A stretch of 64,000 nt of DNA from Ensifer adhaerens. GTDB lineage: Bacteria; Pseudomonadota; Alphaproteobacteria; Rhizobiales; Rhizobiaceae. Positions 8,333-15,741 of this stretch are shown here, in pieces; position 1 is the stretch's first letter; each line of letters opens with the position of its first letter. The position numbers were made by a program, and so were the translations under genes. The DNA lies in assembly GCA_900215285.1 (NCBI GenBank), contig OCMG01000004.1, forward strand, positions 2,278,001 to 2,342,000, written 5' to 3'. The notes under the pieces are model-generated. The model worked only from the letters and a program-made list of their open reading frames with translations. It made no database searches and was not told the origin of the DNA.

Positions 8333-8860
8333 ATGAAATCAAAGAAAAAGGCTGAAAAGCCACAGGCAAAACCGTCCGGGCCGACGCAATCCCTCTTGCA
8401 GCAGCTCGCCAAGCGACCCGAGACGCTTTTCAGTGGCTCGTTTCGCCAGCAGACGGCTGCGCTCTGTTTCCGCTACACGGGCGCTGGCGCGGAGATCGAG
8501 GTGCTGATCGTCACCTCGCGCGGCAGCCGCAACTGGATCATCCCCAAAGGCTGGCCCGTGAAGAAGAAGACGCTGGCGGAGTCTGCGGCGATCGAAGCCT
8601 TTGAGGAGGCGGGCGTGCGCGGCAAAGTGCTGGAGCGTGCCATCGGTCGCTATACGTATCTGAAGGAACTCGACGGCGGCGAGGTCGTTCCCTGCATCGT
8701 CGATGTTTTCCAGATCGAGGCCGAGACGGTGCATGAACGCTTCAAGGAACTCGGGCAGCGTGTGATCGCCTGGGTCAGTCCGGTCGAGGCGGCGCGGCGG
8801 GTGCGCGAGATCGAGTTGAAATCGCTGCTGATCGATTTCAGGCCACGGACGGCCGTCTAA
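8333..8860 (+). CDS. Nudix hydrolase, diphosphoinositol-polyphosphatase-like
   Basis: This 175-residue protein has a Nudix box (GWPVKKK, then IEAFEEAGV) in which the usual Arg of the RE pair is Ile. N-terminal to it is a basic stretch and the IIPKGWPV pattern of the small DIPP-like Nudix group, which hydrolyse diphosphate-linked metabolites. A GTG at 8255 would give a longer frame, but it would place the PHO box inside the gene; the ATG at 8333 is preferred. The gene is divergent from DUF47-pit across the PHO box, so phosphate control is possible. Confidence 0.85.
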   Translation: MKSKKKAEKPQAKPSGPTQSLLQQLAKRPETLFSGSFRQQTAALCFRYTGAGAEIEVLIVTSRGSRNWIIPKGWPVKKKTLAESAAIEAFEEAGVRGKVLERAIGRYTYLKELDGGEVVPCIVDVFQIEAETVHERFKELGQRVIAWVSPVEAARRVREIELKSLLIDFRPRTAV

Positions 8861-8861
8861 T

Positions 8862-8962
8862 TCGTTTCAGTGTTTCATGGAAACGCTGAAACGATCTATC
8901 TCTTTGTTTTTGCGCAATTGCGGACGCGAAACCGGTTTCCACTTTCGCTGGAATTGCTCTAG
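8862..8962 (+). repeat. Interspersed repeat, copy A, with 15-bp hairpin
   Basis: It starts with a hairpin, TCGTTTCAGTGTTTC (8862-8876) and GAAACGCTGAAACGA (8880-8894) with one wobble mismatch. It continues through TTTGTTTTTGCGCAATTG, CGGACGCGAAACCGG and ends GGAATTGCTCTAG. Related copies are at 6451-6552, 22783-22844 and 51550-51640. The hairpin may also terminate the Nudix gene. Confidence 0.65.
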
Positions 8963-8974
8963 GGTCGGTCCGTT

Positions 8975-9817
8975 TCACGCCGCCTCCAACGCTGCGGGCG
9001 CCTCGCGGACCATCATCCTGATGCGTTCCGCGATTTCCCGATCTACCGGATTGTAGACGATCATGTCCAGGTCCGGTCGACCATCGACGGCGAAGCCCGA
9101 ATATTCGAGCTGCACATCCCCGAGGATCGGATGGCGGATATGCTTCACGCCCTGCATGTCTGCAATCACCTCGTTTTCGCGCCAGAGGGAGGCGAATTCC
9201 GGGCTGACGCGGGAGAGCTCCTCCACCAGTTCGCTAACCTCCGAAGCCGCACCCGCGCGGATCGCATGGGCGCGGAAGGAGCCTACGGCAAAGCGGGCCA
9301 GGGCCTCCCAATTGTGCTGTTTCTTGCGGAGTTCGGGATTGCAGAAGAGGAAGCGGAGGACATTGCGCTCGTTCGGCGGCAGCTTGGCATAGTCGGTCAG
9401 CACCAGCGTTGCCGCACGGTTCCAGCCGACGATCTGCCAGGTCGCCGTCTTGATCATCGCAGGGCTGGTCTCGAAGAGGTCGAGTACACGCTGCAGGCGG
9501 GGCGCGATGCCGTCGACCGAGGTGTAGCGCACCTCCGGCAGGCGGCCGAGCGCCAGCATGTACATGTGTTCGCGCTCGGGTTCGGTCAGCATCAGCGCCC
9601 TGGCGATGCGGTTCAGTACATCAGCAGACGGCGCGCCGCCGCGGCCCTGTTCGAGCCAGGTATACCAGGTGGTGCTGATATTGGCGCGCTGGGCGACCTC
9701 TTCGCGGCGCAGGCCCGGCGTTCGCCTCCGGCCTGCAAATCCCAGCGCTGCGGGATCGAGGCGGGCGCGACGGTCCTTCAGGAAAGTGGCAAGCGATGTC
9801 TGTCCAGTATCCGGCAT
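8975..9817 (-). CDS. XRE-type regulator with MmyB-like ligand-binding domain
   Basis: This 280-residue protein has an N-terminal helix-turn-helix (LGFAGRRRTPGLRREEVAQ, then ISTTWYTWLEQGRG) followed by a ~170-residue MmyB-like PAS-type sensor domain (TATWQIVGWNRAA, RNVLRFLF). Proteins of this type often lie next to, and control, a short-chain dehydrogenase gene, exactly as here with the divergent SDR gene at 9918. A dyad TAAAGT-CACT-ACTTTA lies in the shared promoter region. The ligand is unknown, though fatty-acid-like molecules are bound in some relatives. Confidence 0.9.
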   Translation of the reverse strand: MPDTGQTSLATFLKDRRARLDPAALGFAGRRRTPGLRREEVAQRANISTTWYTWLEQGRGGAPSADVLNRIARALMLTEPEREHMYMLALGRLPEVRYTSVDGIAPRLQRVLDLFETSPAMIKTATWQIVGWNRAATLVLTDYAKLPPNERNVLRFLFCNPELRKKQHNWEALARFAVGSFRAHAIRAGAASEVSELVEELSRVSPEFASLWRENEVIADMQGVKHIRHPILGDVQLEYSGFAVDGRPDLDMIVYNPVDREIAERIRMMVREAPAALEAA

Positions 9818-9846
9818 GGTCGATCCGATTAGTCCTTATACCATGA

Positions 9847-9862
9847 TAAAGTCACTACTTTA
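9847..9862. promoter_or_regulatory. Candidate operator between MmyB-type regulator and SDR
   Basis: The inverted repeat TAAAGT-CACT-ACTTTA lies midway in the 100-base divergent promoter region, 30 bases from the regulator's start. Symmetry and position suggest a binding site for the neighbouring regulator. Confidence 0.5.
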
Positions 9863-9917
9863 CCAGCATACGGCGGCACCGCATAGAAGTCCTCTCTGAA
9901 ATGAAGGAGACGACGAC

Positions 9918-10805
9918 ATGCGCATATTTCTGACCGGCGCGACCGGCTTCATCGGTTCGGCAGTCATCCCGGAACTTTTGGCAGCCGGCCATTCCGTGAC
10001 TGGCGTCACCCGTTCGGACGCGGGGGCCGAGGCACTCGAAAAGGCCGGCGTCACGCCGTTTCGCGGGACGCTGGAAGAGCCTGACGGGTTAAGGGCCGGC
10101 GCTATGGCGGCGGATGCAGTGATGCATCTGGCTTTCGATCACGATTTCTCGCGGTTCGTCGAGAATTGCGAAAAGGACCGGCGGGTGATCGCTGCCCTTG
10201 GCGCGGCGCTGGAAGGATCGAACCGGCCGTTGCTGATTACGTCCGGCACCGGTCTAGGCGGTGGCCATCATGGCGAACTGGCTCGCGAGGACGTGACCAA
10301 TTTCGACCACCCCAATCCGCGCGTTGCGTCCGAACAGGCGGCGGAAGAGCTTCTCAAGCGCGGGATCAATGTTTCAGTTGTCCGTTTGCCGCAGGTGCAT
10401 GATACGCGTCGGCAAGGATTGATCTCGCCGCTGATCGAAACTGCCCGTGCAAGGGGCGTTTCGGCCTATGTGGGCGAGGGAACAAACCGCTGGCCGGCCG
10501 GACATCTGTCGGACGTTGCGCGGCTCTATCTGCTCGCCATCGAGCGGGCGGAACGCGGCGCGCGCTATCACGCGGTCGGCGAGGAGGGCATCAGCGCCAA
10601 GGCCATTGCCGAGGCGTTGGGGCGTGGCATGAAGCTGCCCGTTGCTGCGATCGCCCCGGACCAGGCGGCGGAGCATTTCGGCTGGATGGGCGGGTTCGTG
10701 AACCTTGACTTCCCGGCGTCGAGCGCAATCACGCAGGAGAAGCTGGGCTGGACGCCGACCGGGCCAACGCTGCTCGCCGATCTCGAGGCCGCGCATTACG
10801 GGTGA
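9918..10805 (+). CDS. SDR family NAD(P)-dependent epimerase/dehydratase-like protein
   Basis: This 295-residue protein begins with the Rossmann motif FLTGATGFIGSAVIPELLAAGH. It has the extended-SDR body with YVGEGTNRWPAGHLSDVARLYLLAIE, typical of the YbjT/NAD-dependent epimerase group. The canonical YxxxK is not obvious, so it may act as an atypical reductase. It has a clear ribosome site (AAGGAGACG) and is divergent from the MmyB-type regulator at 8975-9817, which probably controls it. A 10-bp hairpin follows at 10839-10863. Confidence 0.87.
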   Translation: MRIFLTGATGFIGSAVIPELLAAGHSVTGVTRSDAGAEALEKAGVTPFRGTLEEPDGLRAGAMAADAVMHLAFDHDFSRFVENCEKDRRVIAALGAALEGSNRPLLITSGTGLGGGHHGELAREDVTNFDHPNPRVASEQAAEELLKRGINVSVVRLPQVHDTRRQGLISPLIETARARGVSAYVGEGTNRWPAGHLSDVARLYLLAIERAERGARYHAVGEEGISAKAIAEALGRGMKLPVAAIAPDQAAEHFGWMGGFVNLDFPASSAITQEKLGWTPTGPTLLADLEAAHYG

Positions 10806-10838
10806 CCGCCGCAGCCATGACCCCAGATTTATCAAGAC

Positions 10839-10863
10839 GGTCGGGCTGAACCCCAGCCCGACC
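10839..10863. terminator. 10-bp hairpin between convergent genes
   Basis: GGTCGGGCTG at 10839-10848 pairs perfectly with CAGCCCGACC at 10854-10863. There is no T tract, but it lies between the SDR gene and the convergent glutathione S-transferase gene. Confidence 0.45.
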
Positions 10864-10900
10864 AGAAGCCACCGGGGCAGCTACCTCGCAGCTATCCTGC

Positions 10901-11542
10901 TCAATCCGCTGCCGCAAAATGCGCCAGTTGGTCCGCATGCGCCTTGATGAAGGCGGGGCGGGCGGTGGCGCGGTCGACATAGGCCTTGCAAGCCGGATAG
11001 TCGGCCAGCTTTCCGAAACGGTCCATCAGCCGCAGCACGTCGGCCATCAGGATATCGGCGGCGGTGAAGCGATTTGCCACCAGCCAGTCATGGTCTGAAA
11101 GCACCGCCTCCATCCGTTTCAGCCGCAGATCGACGAAATTGTCGAAGAAGGCCCATTCCTTTGTGTCGCCGTCGAGACCGCTGAATTTCAGGATGGACCA
11201 GGGTTGAGTTGCCGCCTCGACGGAGGCAAGCGCTGCAAAGACCCATTCGCGGACTTCATTGCGGCCCTTGAGGTCAGTCGGCATCAATATCTCGCTCTTT
11301 TCGGCGACGTGGAGCAACATGGCGCCGCTTTCGAAGACCGAGAGTTCGCCATCCACCAGCCAGGGGACCTGGCCGAAGGGCTGGTGGGCGATATGGTCGG
11401 GGCCGCGGTCCTTGAAGGATACGGAGGCGACGCGATAGGGCAGGCCGGCCTCCTCCAGCGCCCAGCGGAGGCGCAGGTCGCGGACAAAACCGCGTGGCGG
11501 TTCGGGCACCCAGTCATAGGTATAAAGGACAAGCTCGTTCAT
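10901..11542 (-). CDS. Glutathione S-transferase family protein
   Basis: This 213-residue protein has an N-terminal thioredoxin-like domain (LVLYTYDWVPEPPRGFVRDLRLRWALEEAGLPY), the FGQVPWLVDGELSVFESGAML segment that binds glutathione, and an all-helical C-terminal domain with FTAADILMADVLR. A longer frame starts at 11578, but the ATG at 11542 matches the family N-terminus. The upstream VOC gene ends 13 bases before it, so they are probably cotranscribed. Substrate unknown. Confidence 0.9.
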   Translation of the reverse strand: MNELVLYTYDWVPEPPRGFVRDLRLRWALEEAGLPYRVASVSFKDRGPDHIAHQPFGQVPWLVDGELSVFESGAMLLHVAEKSEILMPTDLKGRNEVREWVFAALASVEAATQPWSILKFSGLDGDTKEWAFFDNFVDLRLKRMEAVLSDHDWLVANRFTAADILMADVLRLMDRFGKLADYPACKAYVDRATARPAFIKAHADQLAHFAAAD

Positions 11543-11555
11543 GTGATCCTGTTCC

Positions 11556-12029
11556 TCAACCGACTGCGGCGCGGTCAAGCGCGGCGATATCGATCTTGCC
11601 CATCTTGAGCATGGCCTGCGTCACCCGCTTGGCGACGTCATGGTCGGGGCCCATCATCAGTTCGCCGAGGCGTTTAGCCGTGATTTGCCAGGAGAGACCC
11701 CAGCGGTCGCGCAGCCAGCCGCAGGGCTCATAGGAACCGCCTTCGCCCAGTTTCGCCCAGAGACGATCGATCTGAGCCTGATCGTCGCAGGAGACAAGGA
11801 TGGAGAAGGAATGGTTGAAGCTGTCGAGCGGTCCGGCCTCGATCGCCATGTAACGCTGGTCGCCGAGGTGGAAAGCGGCGATCTGGACGCTGCCCGCAGG
11901 GCCGGAGGGCGTGTCGCCCGGAATTGGCGTGATCCAGTCGATACCGGATCCGGGGATCAGGTCGACATAAGTCGCCAGTGCGTCGCGCATGCCTTTTTCG
12001 AACCACAGATGCTGGGTGACAGTCGTCAT
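11556..12029 (-). CDS. VOC family protein, 3-demethylubiquinone methyltransferase-like (PhnB type)
   Basis: This 157-residue protein starts at an ATG (12029) behind a strong AGAGAGGAGAG ribosome site; the frame stays open upstream but without a good start. It shows the VOC/PhnB pattern: LWFEKGMRDALATYVDLIPGS, a mid-region ALxxGP-like FNHSFSILVSC, and CGWLRDRWGLSWQITAKRL at the end. The fold binds metal in many relatives but the reaction is not predictable. Likely in an operon with the downstream GST. Confidence 0.87.
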   Translation of the reverse strand: MTTVTQHLWFEKGMRDALATYVDLIPGSGIDWITPIPGDTPSGPAGSVQIAAFHLGDQRYMAIEAGPLDSFNHSFSILVSCDDQAQIDRLWAKLGEGGSYEPCGWLRDRWGLSWQITAKRLGELMMGPDHDVAKRVTQAMLKMGKIDIAALDRAAVG

Positions 12030-12126
12030 GGGTCTCTCCTCTCTCGTTTTATGTTGATATAAACGTAATTTCGGGGTGTGTCCATCATGTGGCGGGCGCG
12101 GGTGTTTCCCTTTTGCGATCAGCCGT

Positions 12127-12144
12127 GATATCCATATGTATATC
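12127..12144. promoter_or_regulatory. Candidate MazE operator
   Basis: GATATCCATATGTATATC is an 18-base near-perfect palindrome (16 of 18) ending 15 bases before mazE. It overlaps AT-rich sequence that could be the -10 region. MazE proteins usually bind such sites to repress their own operon. Confidence 0.5.
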
Positions 12145-12159
12145 CGAAAGGAGCCTGAG

Positions 12160-12438
12160 ATGCCGAAGGTCGTGATTTCCAAATGGGGTAACAGCTCAGC
12201 CATTCGCCTACCCAAGGCGATGATGGAGGATCTTGGCCTCAAGAATGGCAGCGTTGTCCGGCTGGAGAAGCGGGATGGGACGATCTCGGTCGTGCCGGAG
12301 ACGCGGCCTCCGATAACTTTAGATTGGATCGTTTCCGAAATGAAGCGGTTGGGCCCCGAGAACGAGCCGCCCACGGTTGATTGGGGACCGGACGTTGGTA
12401 GTGAGATCATTGATGACGACTACTCTTCAGGCCGGTGA
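12160..12438 (+). CDS. mazE: AbrB/MazE-type antitoxin
   Basis: This 92-residue protein opens with the swapped-hairpin AbrB/MazE DNA-binding domain (VVISKWGNSSAIRLPKAMMEDLGL, then VRLEKRDGTISV). It has an acidic flexible C-terminus (ENEPPTVDWGPDVGSEIIDDDY) suited to wrap the toxin. The start at 12160 follows AAAGGAGCC. The toxin gene overlaps its 3' end by 26 bases, and an operator-like palindrome lies upstream, so this is a complete type II toxin-antitoxin module. Confidence 0.92.
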   Translation: MPKVVISKWGNSSAIRLPKAMMEDLGLKNGSVVRLEKRDGTISVVPETRPPITLDWIVSEMKRLGPENEPPTVDWGPDVGSEIIDDDYSSGR

Positions 12439-12754
12439 CGTCGTTTGGGTCGATCTTAACCCGATCAAAGGCAGTGAGCAGGGCGGCGTTCGACCCGCGT
12501 TGATCATCTCTTCGGGCAGGACGCACCTCTATTCGTCTCGGTCCATAATCTGCCCGATCACGAGCAATCTCACTCCGTGGCCCACCAAGGTGCTTCTGCC
12601 TGACGGAATGAAGACCAAGGGTGCCGTGCTCGCCGATCAGATTCGTGCGGTGCACCGCGCCGAGCGGGGATTTCGATTGATCGAGCGAGCGCCGGAAGAT
12701 GTTCTTGCGGATGTCAGGATAATATTGCGGGAAATTCTGGGCATAGATGCTTGA
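12413..12754 (+). CDS. mazF: MazF-type endoribonuclease toxin
   Basis: This 113-residue protein has the MazF/PemK fold signatures: GDVVWVDLNPIKGSEQGGVRPALIIS, then ICPITSNLT, then KGAVLADQIRAV. MazF toxins cut RNA at short specific sequences and slow translation. The start at 12413 lies inside the end of mazE (26-base overlap), the usual way the two are translationally coupled. The frame is intact. Confidence 0.93.
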   Translation: MTTTLQAGDVVWVDLNPIKGSEQGGVRPALIISSGRTHLYSSRSIICPITSNLTPWPTKVLLPDGMKTKGAVLADQIRAVHRAERGFRLIERAPEDVLADVRIILREILGIDA

Positions 12755-12810
12755 TCGCCTCTGTCGAATCTTGTCACCCTCACAATGAAGACATTGCAGC
12801 TTCCGAAAAT

Positions 12811-12834
12811 ATAGGTCAGCATTGCTGACATAAA
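12811..12834. promoter_or_regulatory. Shared operator motif, copy 1 (in front of LysE exporter)
   Basis: A palindrome GTCAGCATTGCTGAC (12815-12829) sits within a 24-base block. This block is identical at 23 of 24 positions to 31774-31797, upstream of an aminotransferase 19 kb away. The block ends 13 bases before the LysE start codon. Confidence 0.65.
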
Positions 12835-12847
12835 TTTCGGAGGAAAC

Positions 12848-13447
12848 ATGTCCTATCAAACCTTCTTGGCTCTGCTCGTCTTTGCCTTCACGTCTTCGGT
12901 CACGCCCGGCCCTAACAACATGATGTTGCTGACCTCGGGGGTGAATTTCGGGTTCCGGCGGACGATCCCGCATATTCTCGGCATCGAGGTGGGTTTCGCG
13001 CTTCTGATCCTGGCTGTGGGGCTCGGGCTTGGTGCGCTGTTTTCCGCCGAACCGCGGCTTTATCTGGTGCTGAAGGTTCTCGGAGGTGGGTATCTGTTGT
13101 GGATCGCCTGGCATATTGCAAACACGCGCAGCCTTGCGGAAGCGAAGGGTGACGAGGAGGCGCGGCCCATGACGATCATGCAAGCGGCGCTGTTTCAGGC
13201 GGTCAATCCCAAGGCCTGGGTGATGGCCGCCGGGGCGGTCGCGGCCTATCAGGCGCCCGATGCGTACATTCGCGATTCATTCCTCATTGTCTTTGCCTTT
13301 ATTTCGGTCGGCATTTTCTGCACGTCCGCCTGGGCGGGCTTCGGCACGGGTCTGAAAGGTTGGCTTGCAGACCCACGCCGGCTCAGGGTGTTCAATATCA
13401 CCATGGCGGTGCTGCTGGTGCTCAGCCTCTGGCCGATGCTGAAATGA
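12848..13447 (+). CDS. LysE/RhtB family amino-acid exporter
   Basis: This 199-residue membrane protein has the family N-terminus with SVTPGPNNMMLLTSGVNFG and about six hydrophobic segments. The mid-protein QAVNPKAWVMA is also diagnostic. LysE-type proteins export amino acids such as lysine, homoserine or threonine. A strong CGGAGGAAAC ribosome site precedes the ATG. The motif at 12811-12834 is shared with the LysN-like aminotransferase gene at 31849, suggesting common regulation. The substrate is not known. Confidence 0.92.
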   Translation: MSYQTFLALLVFAFTSSVTPGPNNMMLLTSGVNFGFRRTIPHILGIEVGFALLILAVGLGLGALFSAEPRLYLVLKVLGGGYLLWIAWHIANTRSLAEAKGDEEARPMTIMQAALFQAVNPKAWVMAAGAVAAYQAPDAYIRDSFLIVFAFISVGIFCTSAWAGFGTGLKGWLADPRRLRVFNITMAVLLVLSLWPMLK

Positions 13448-13463
13448 GCGCTTGCGGGCCGGT

Positions 13464-14234
13464 TCAGGCCGGTTGGAACTGCCGGTAGCATTGGTCGGCG
13501 ATGGTTCGCAGCGTCTCGCGGCTGACCTCGCCGCTGACGGCATAAGCAAGGCCATTGTCCATCCAGTAGAGCGTTTCCACCGGACCGCTGGAGGCGAACT
13601 GGAAGGCGGTGTCGGTCTTCTTCTGCGTTCGTCCGAGAAGCAGGGTCAGGCGCTTGCCGCTCTGGTCCTCATACATCAGCAGCGCGCCGGCGACGCCATC
13701 AACCGGAACGAGACGTCCGCCGACCAGCGTATAGCCCGCGGAGGCAAGATCAGGCGCGACAATCCGTTCACCCAGGCGCTTGCCGAGCCAGGCGACGAGA
13801 TGATCCTTCTCGCCCGCCCAGACTTCGACCGGATGACGTACTTCGCGGGCATAGATCGTGTAGGCGTCGCTCGCCTGTTCGAAAATTGGGGTGGCGGTCG
13901 CCGGGCTGCCGAGAAGCGAGGGGAGCGCAAGGCCGGTTGCCGTGCCGAGTGCGAAGAGCAGAACGGCCGCGGCGGCGCGCATCGGCAAACGGTTGATCAT
14001 CCGGTTGCGTGGCTGCGCTTCAAGGCGCGCCGCATCCGCCGGGTGCGTCGTGGCATAGGGGGCAAACATGTCCCGGATCGCCGCGTTCTGGCTTTGCCAT
14101 TCCGCAATGCGCGCGGCATCCTCGGGATGGGCGGCAAGCCACGCCTCGACACGTGCCTGGTCCTCGGCTGCCATCTGGCCGTCCGCATAGGCGTGGAGGT
14201 CGTTTTCGGTCACTGGAGTAAAGGTGTCGCTCAT
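13464..14234 (-). CDS. Anti-sigma factor, single membrane segment
   Basis: This 256-residue protein has an N-terminal zinc-less anti-sigma domain (VTENDLHAYADGQMAAEDQARVEAWLAAHPEDAARI). One hydrophobic segment follows (AAAAVLLFALGTATGLALPSLLG, about residues 86-108), then a periplasmic domain. Its ATG overlaps the stop codon of the ECF sigma gene (ATGA), so the two are translationally coupled. It is expected to hold that sigma factor inactive at the membrane until a signal arrives. Confidence 0.88.
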   Translation of the reverse strand: MSDTFTPVTENDLHAYADGQMAAEDQARVEAWLAAHPEDAARIAEWQSQNAAIRDMFAPYATTHPADAARLEAQPRNRMINRLPMRAAAAVLLFALGTATGLALPSLLGSPATATPIFEQASDAYTIYAREVRHPVEVWAGEKDHLVAWLGKRLGERIVAPDLASAGYTLVGGRLVPVDGVAGALLMYEDQSGKRLTLLLGRTQKKTDTAFQFASSGPVETLYWMDNGLAYAVSGEVSRETLRTIADQCYRQFQPA

Positions 14235-14791
14235 TCGGTTCTCCGGAGCGGTATGACATTATCGGCTTCGAGAAAGCGTGCGATCTGTGTCCGGGCGCGG
14301 GCAAGGCGCGACATCACGGTGCCTTCGGGAATCTGGAGCAGGGCGGCAACCTCGCGATAGTTCATGCTTTCGACGACGACCAGCATCAGCACGGCGCGAA
14401 AGTCCGGCGCGAGACTGTCGATGGCTGCGGCGAGCTTGCGCTGGGCCAGCGGGTCGCCGGGGGGAGAGAGGATTGCCGGAACCGTTTCCGCGTCCTCGAT
14501 CGGCAAACTGCGGCGGCGCGTGGCGCGGATGGTTTCGTTGCGATAGAGATTGGTCATGATGGAAAACGCCCAGGCTTTCAGGCTGCCGCCCGACCATTGC
14601 CCGCGCTTGATGAGCGCCCGCTCCAGACTGTCCTGCAGCAGATCCTCGCCATCGGCGTCCGAGCGGGTGAGCGAACGCGCGTAGCGGCGAAGCGACGGCA
14701 TGAGGTCCAGCATGCCGCGCTCGAAGCTGGGGGGCGCGGTGTCACGCGCGCCCCGGTCCTTGTCGTTCTCCCGATCAGGGCTTTGCTGCAT
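14231..14791 (-). CDS. ECF-type RNA polymerase sigma factor
   Basis: This 186-residue protein has region 2 (MPSLRRYARSLTRSDADGEDLLQDSLERAL, then LKAWAFSIMTNLYRNE) and region 4 (APDFRAVLMLVVVESMNYREVAALLQIPEGTVMSRLARAR), with no regions 1 or 3. A longer frame begins at 14824. The ATG at 14791 follows AAGGGCG and reduces overlap with the upstream gene to 17 bases. It lies in an operon behind a COG4315 secreted protein and ahead of its anti-sigma factor; a candidate ECF promoter is at 15203-15232. Confidence 0.9.
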   Translation of the reverse strand: MQQSPDRENDKDRGARDTAPPSFERGMLDLMPSLRRYARSLTRSDADGEDLLQDSLERALIKRGQWSGGSLKAWAFSIMTNLYRNETIRATRRRSLPIEDAETVPAILSPPGDPLAQRKLAAAIDSLAPDFRAVLMLVVVESMNYREVAALLQIPEGTVMSRLARARTQIARFLEADNVIPLRRTE

Positions 14792-15146
14792 CCCAAACGC
14801 CCTTGAAGCCATCGCCTGTTGCATCGCCCTTCTTCTGGTCCTTCACCCAGAAATAGAGCGGCATGCCATCCTTGGCCCATTGCTTGCCGCCATCCTTGCG
14901 GTCGACGATCGAATAGGCGCCTTCGGCCTTGGCACCGGCGGGCGCCATGTAAGGCGGCCAGTTCTGCGCGCAGGCCTCATAGCAGTTCGACATGCCCTTC
15001 TTGTCGTTCTTGAAGGTGTAAAGCGTCATGCCGTTCTCGCCTGCGAGCACATTGCCCTTGTCCGTCTTCACGGTGGTGGTCGGCTGAGCATAGGCGATGG
15101 AGGCTCCGGCAGCAAAGAGCAGCGTCAGGATAAGTCTCGTCTTCAT
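14775..15146 (-). CDS. Secreted COG4315 (lipoprotein_15) repeat protein
   Basis: This 123-residue protein has a clear signal peptide (MKTRLILTLLFAAGASIAYAQ) and two copies of the Y-x-[FWY]-x-x-D type motif: MTLYTFKNDKKGMSNCYEAC and PLYFWVKDQKKGDATGD. The cysteine pair NCYEACAQNWPP is also typical. Family members are small periplasmic or lipid-anchored proteins of unknown function. It is the first gene of the operon with the ECF sigma and anti-sigma genes and is a likely target of that sigma factor. Confidence 0.88.
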   Translation of the reverse strand: MKTRLILTLLFAAGASIAYAQPTTTVKTDKGNVLAGENGMTLYTFKNDKKGMSNCYEACAQNWPPYMAPAGAKAEGAYSIVDRKDGGKQWAKDGMPLYFWVKDQKKGDATGDGFKGVWDAAKP

Positions 15147-15202
15147 GATGATCTCCCAGGGTTCGTGTCTTCGCAGCGCGGTCTTGCGGCTGCGGACGGG
15201 AG

Positions 15203-15232
15203 TGAGACAATCGAGGGGCGGGGTTTATTCCC
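15203..15232 (-). promoter_or_regulatory. Candidate ECF sigma promoter
   Basis: On the minus strand GGGAATAAA (15232-15224) is followed, 15 bases later, by GTCTCA (15208-15203), 56 bases ahead of the first gene of the sigma operon. The GGGAAT/GTCT-like pair resembles ECF -35/-10 elements. The assignment is by eye. Confidence 0.4.
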
Positions 15233-15252
15233 GGCCCTTGAAAAAAGTTCGA

Positions 15253-15741
15253 TCAGAACAGCCGGCCGAGATCGGGCTTGGTCAACATCAGCCAGATGAT
15301 GGAGAGAACGGCCGCAAAGGCGGGGAAGCCGCAGGCGAACCAGATGCGATAGAGCCGATGATAAAGTGCGGGCAGGGCCGCGTTGTCGTCTGCTGCCTGC
15401 CGGGCGAGATTGCGCAACTGCATCTGGATGCGAACAACCGGCAGCCAGAATATCCCCGCGACCACGTAGAGCACCAGCGAATAGAAGATCCAGCCTTCTC
15501 CGAGCGGCCAGCCGGTGCGCAGAGCCAGCGCAACGCCGGTGATCGGCTGGAGGATGACGGCGGTTGTGGTGAAGAGGAAGTCGGCCAGCACGACGGTGGA
15601 GGCGACATGGGCAATCAGCGCCGCATTGCGTGTGCCGTTCGCGATGACCATGAAGAAGGCGATGCCGGCACCTGTGCCAAGCAGAACAGTCGCGCCGACG
15701 ACATGGAGGAAGAGGAGGATTGAATCGAGTTCGATTTCCAT
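15253..15741 (-). CDS. DUF2269 family integral membrane protein
   Basis: This 162-residue protein has four hydrophobic segments and the DUF2269 pattern (LLFLHVVGATVLLGTGAGIAFFM near the N-terminus, RIWFACGFPAFAAVLSIIWLM near the end). Function of the family is unknown. Its ATG overlaps the stop of the upstream SDR-DoxX gene by one base, so the two are cotranscribed. It ends about 107 bases before the ECF operon, which has its own candidate promoter. Confidence 0.85.
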   Translation of the reverse strand: MEIELDSILLFLHVVGATVLLGTGAGIAFFMVIANGTRNAALIAHVASTVVLADFLFTTTAVILQPITGVALALRTGWPLGEGWIFYSLVLYVVAGIFWLPVVRIQMQLRNLARQAADDNAALPALYHRLYRIWFACGFPAFAAVLSIIWLMLTKPDLGRLF

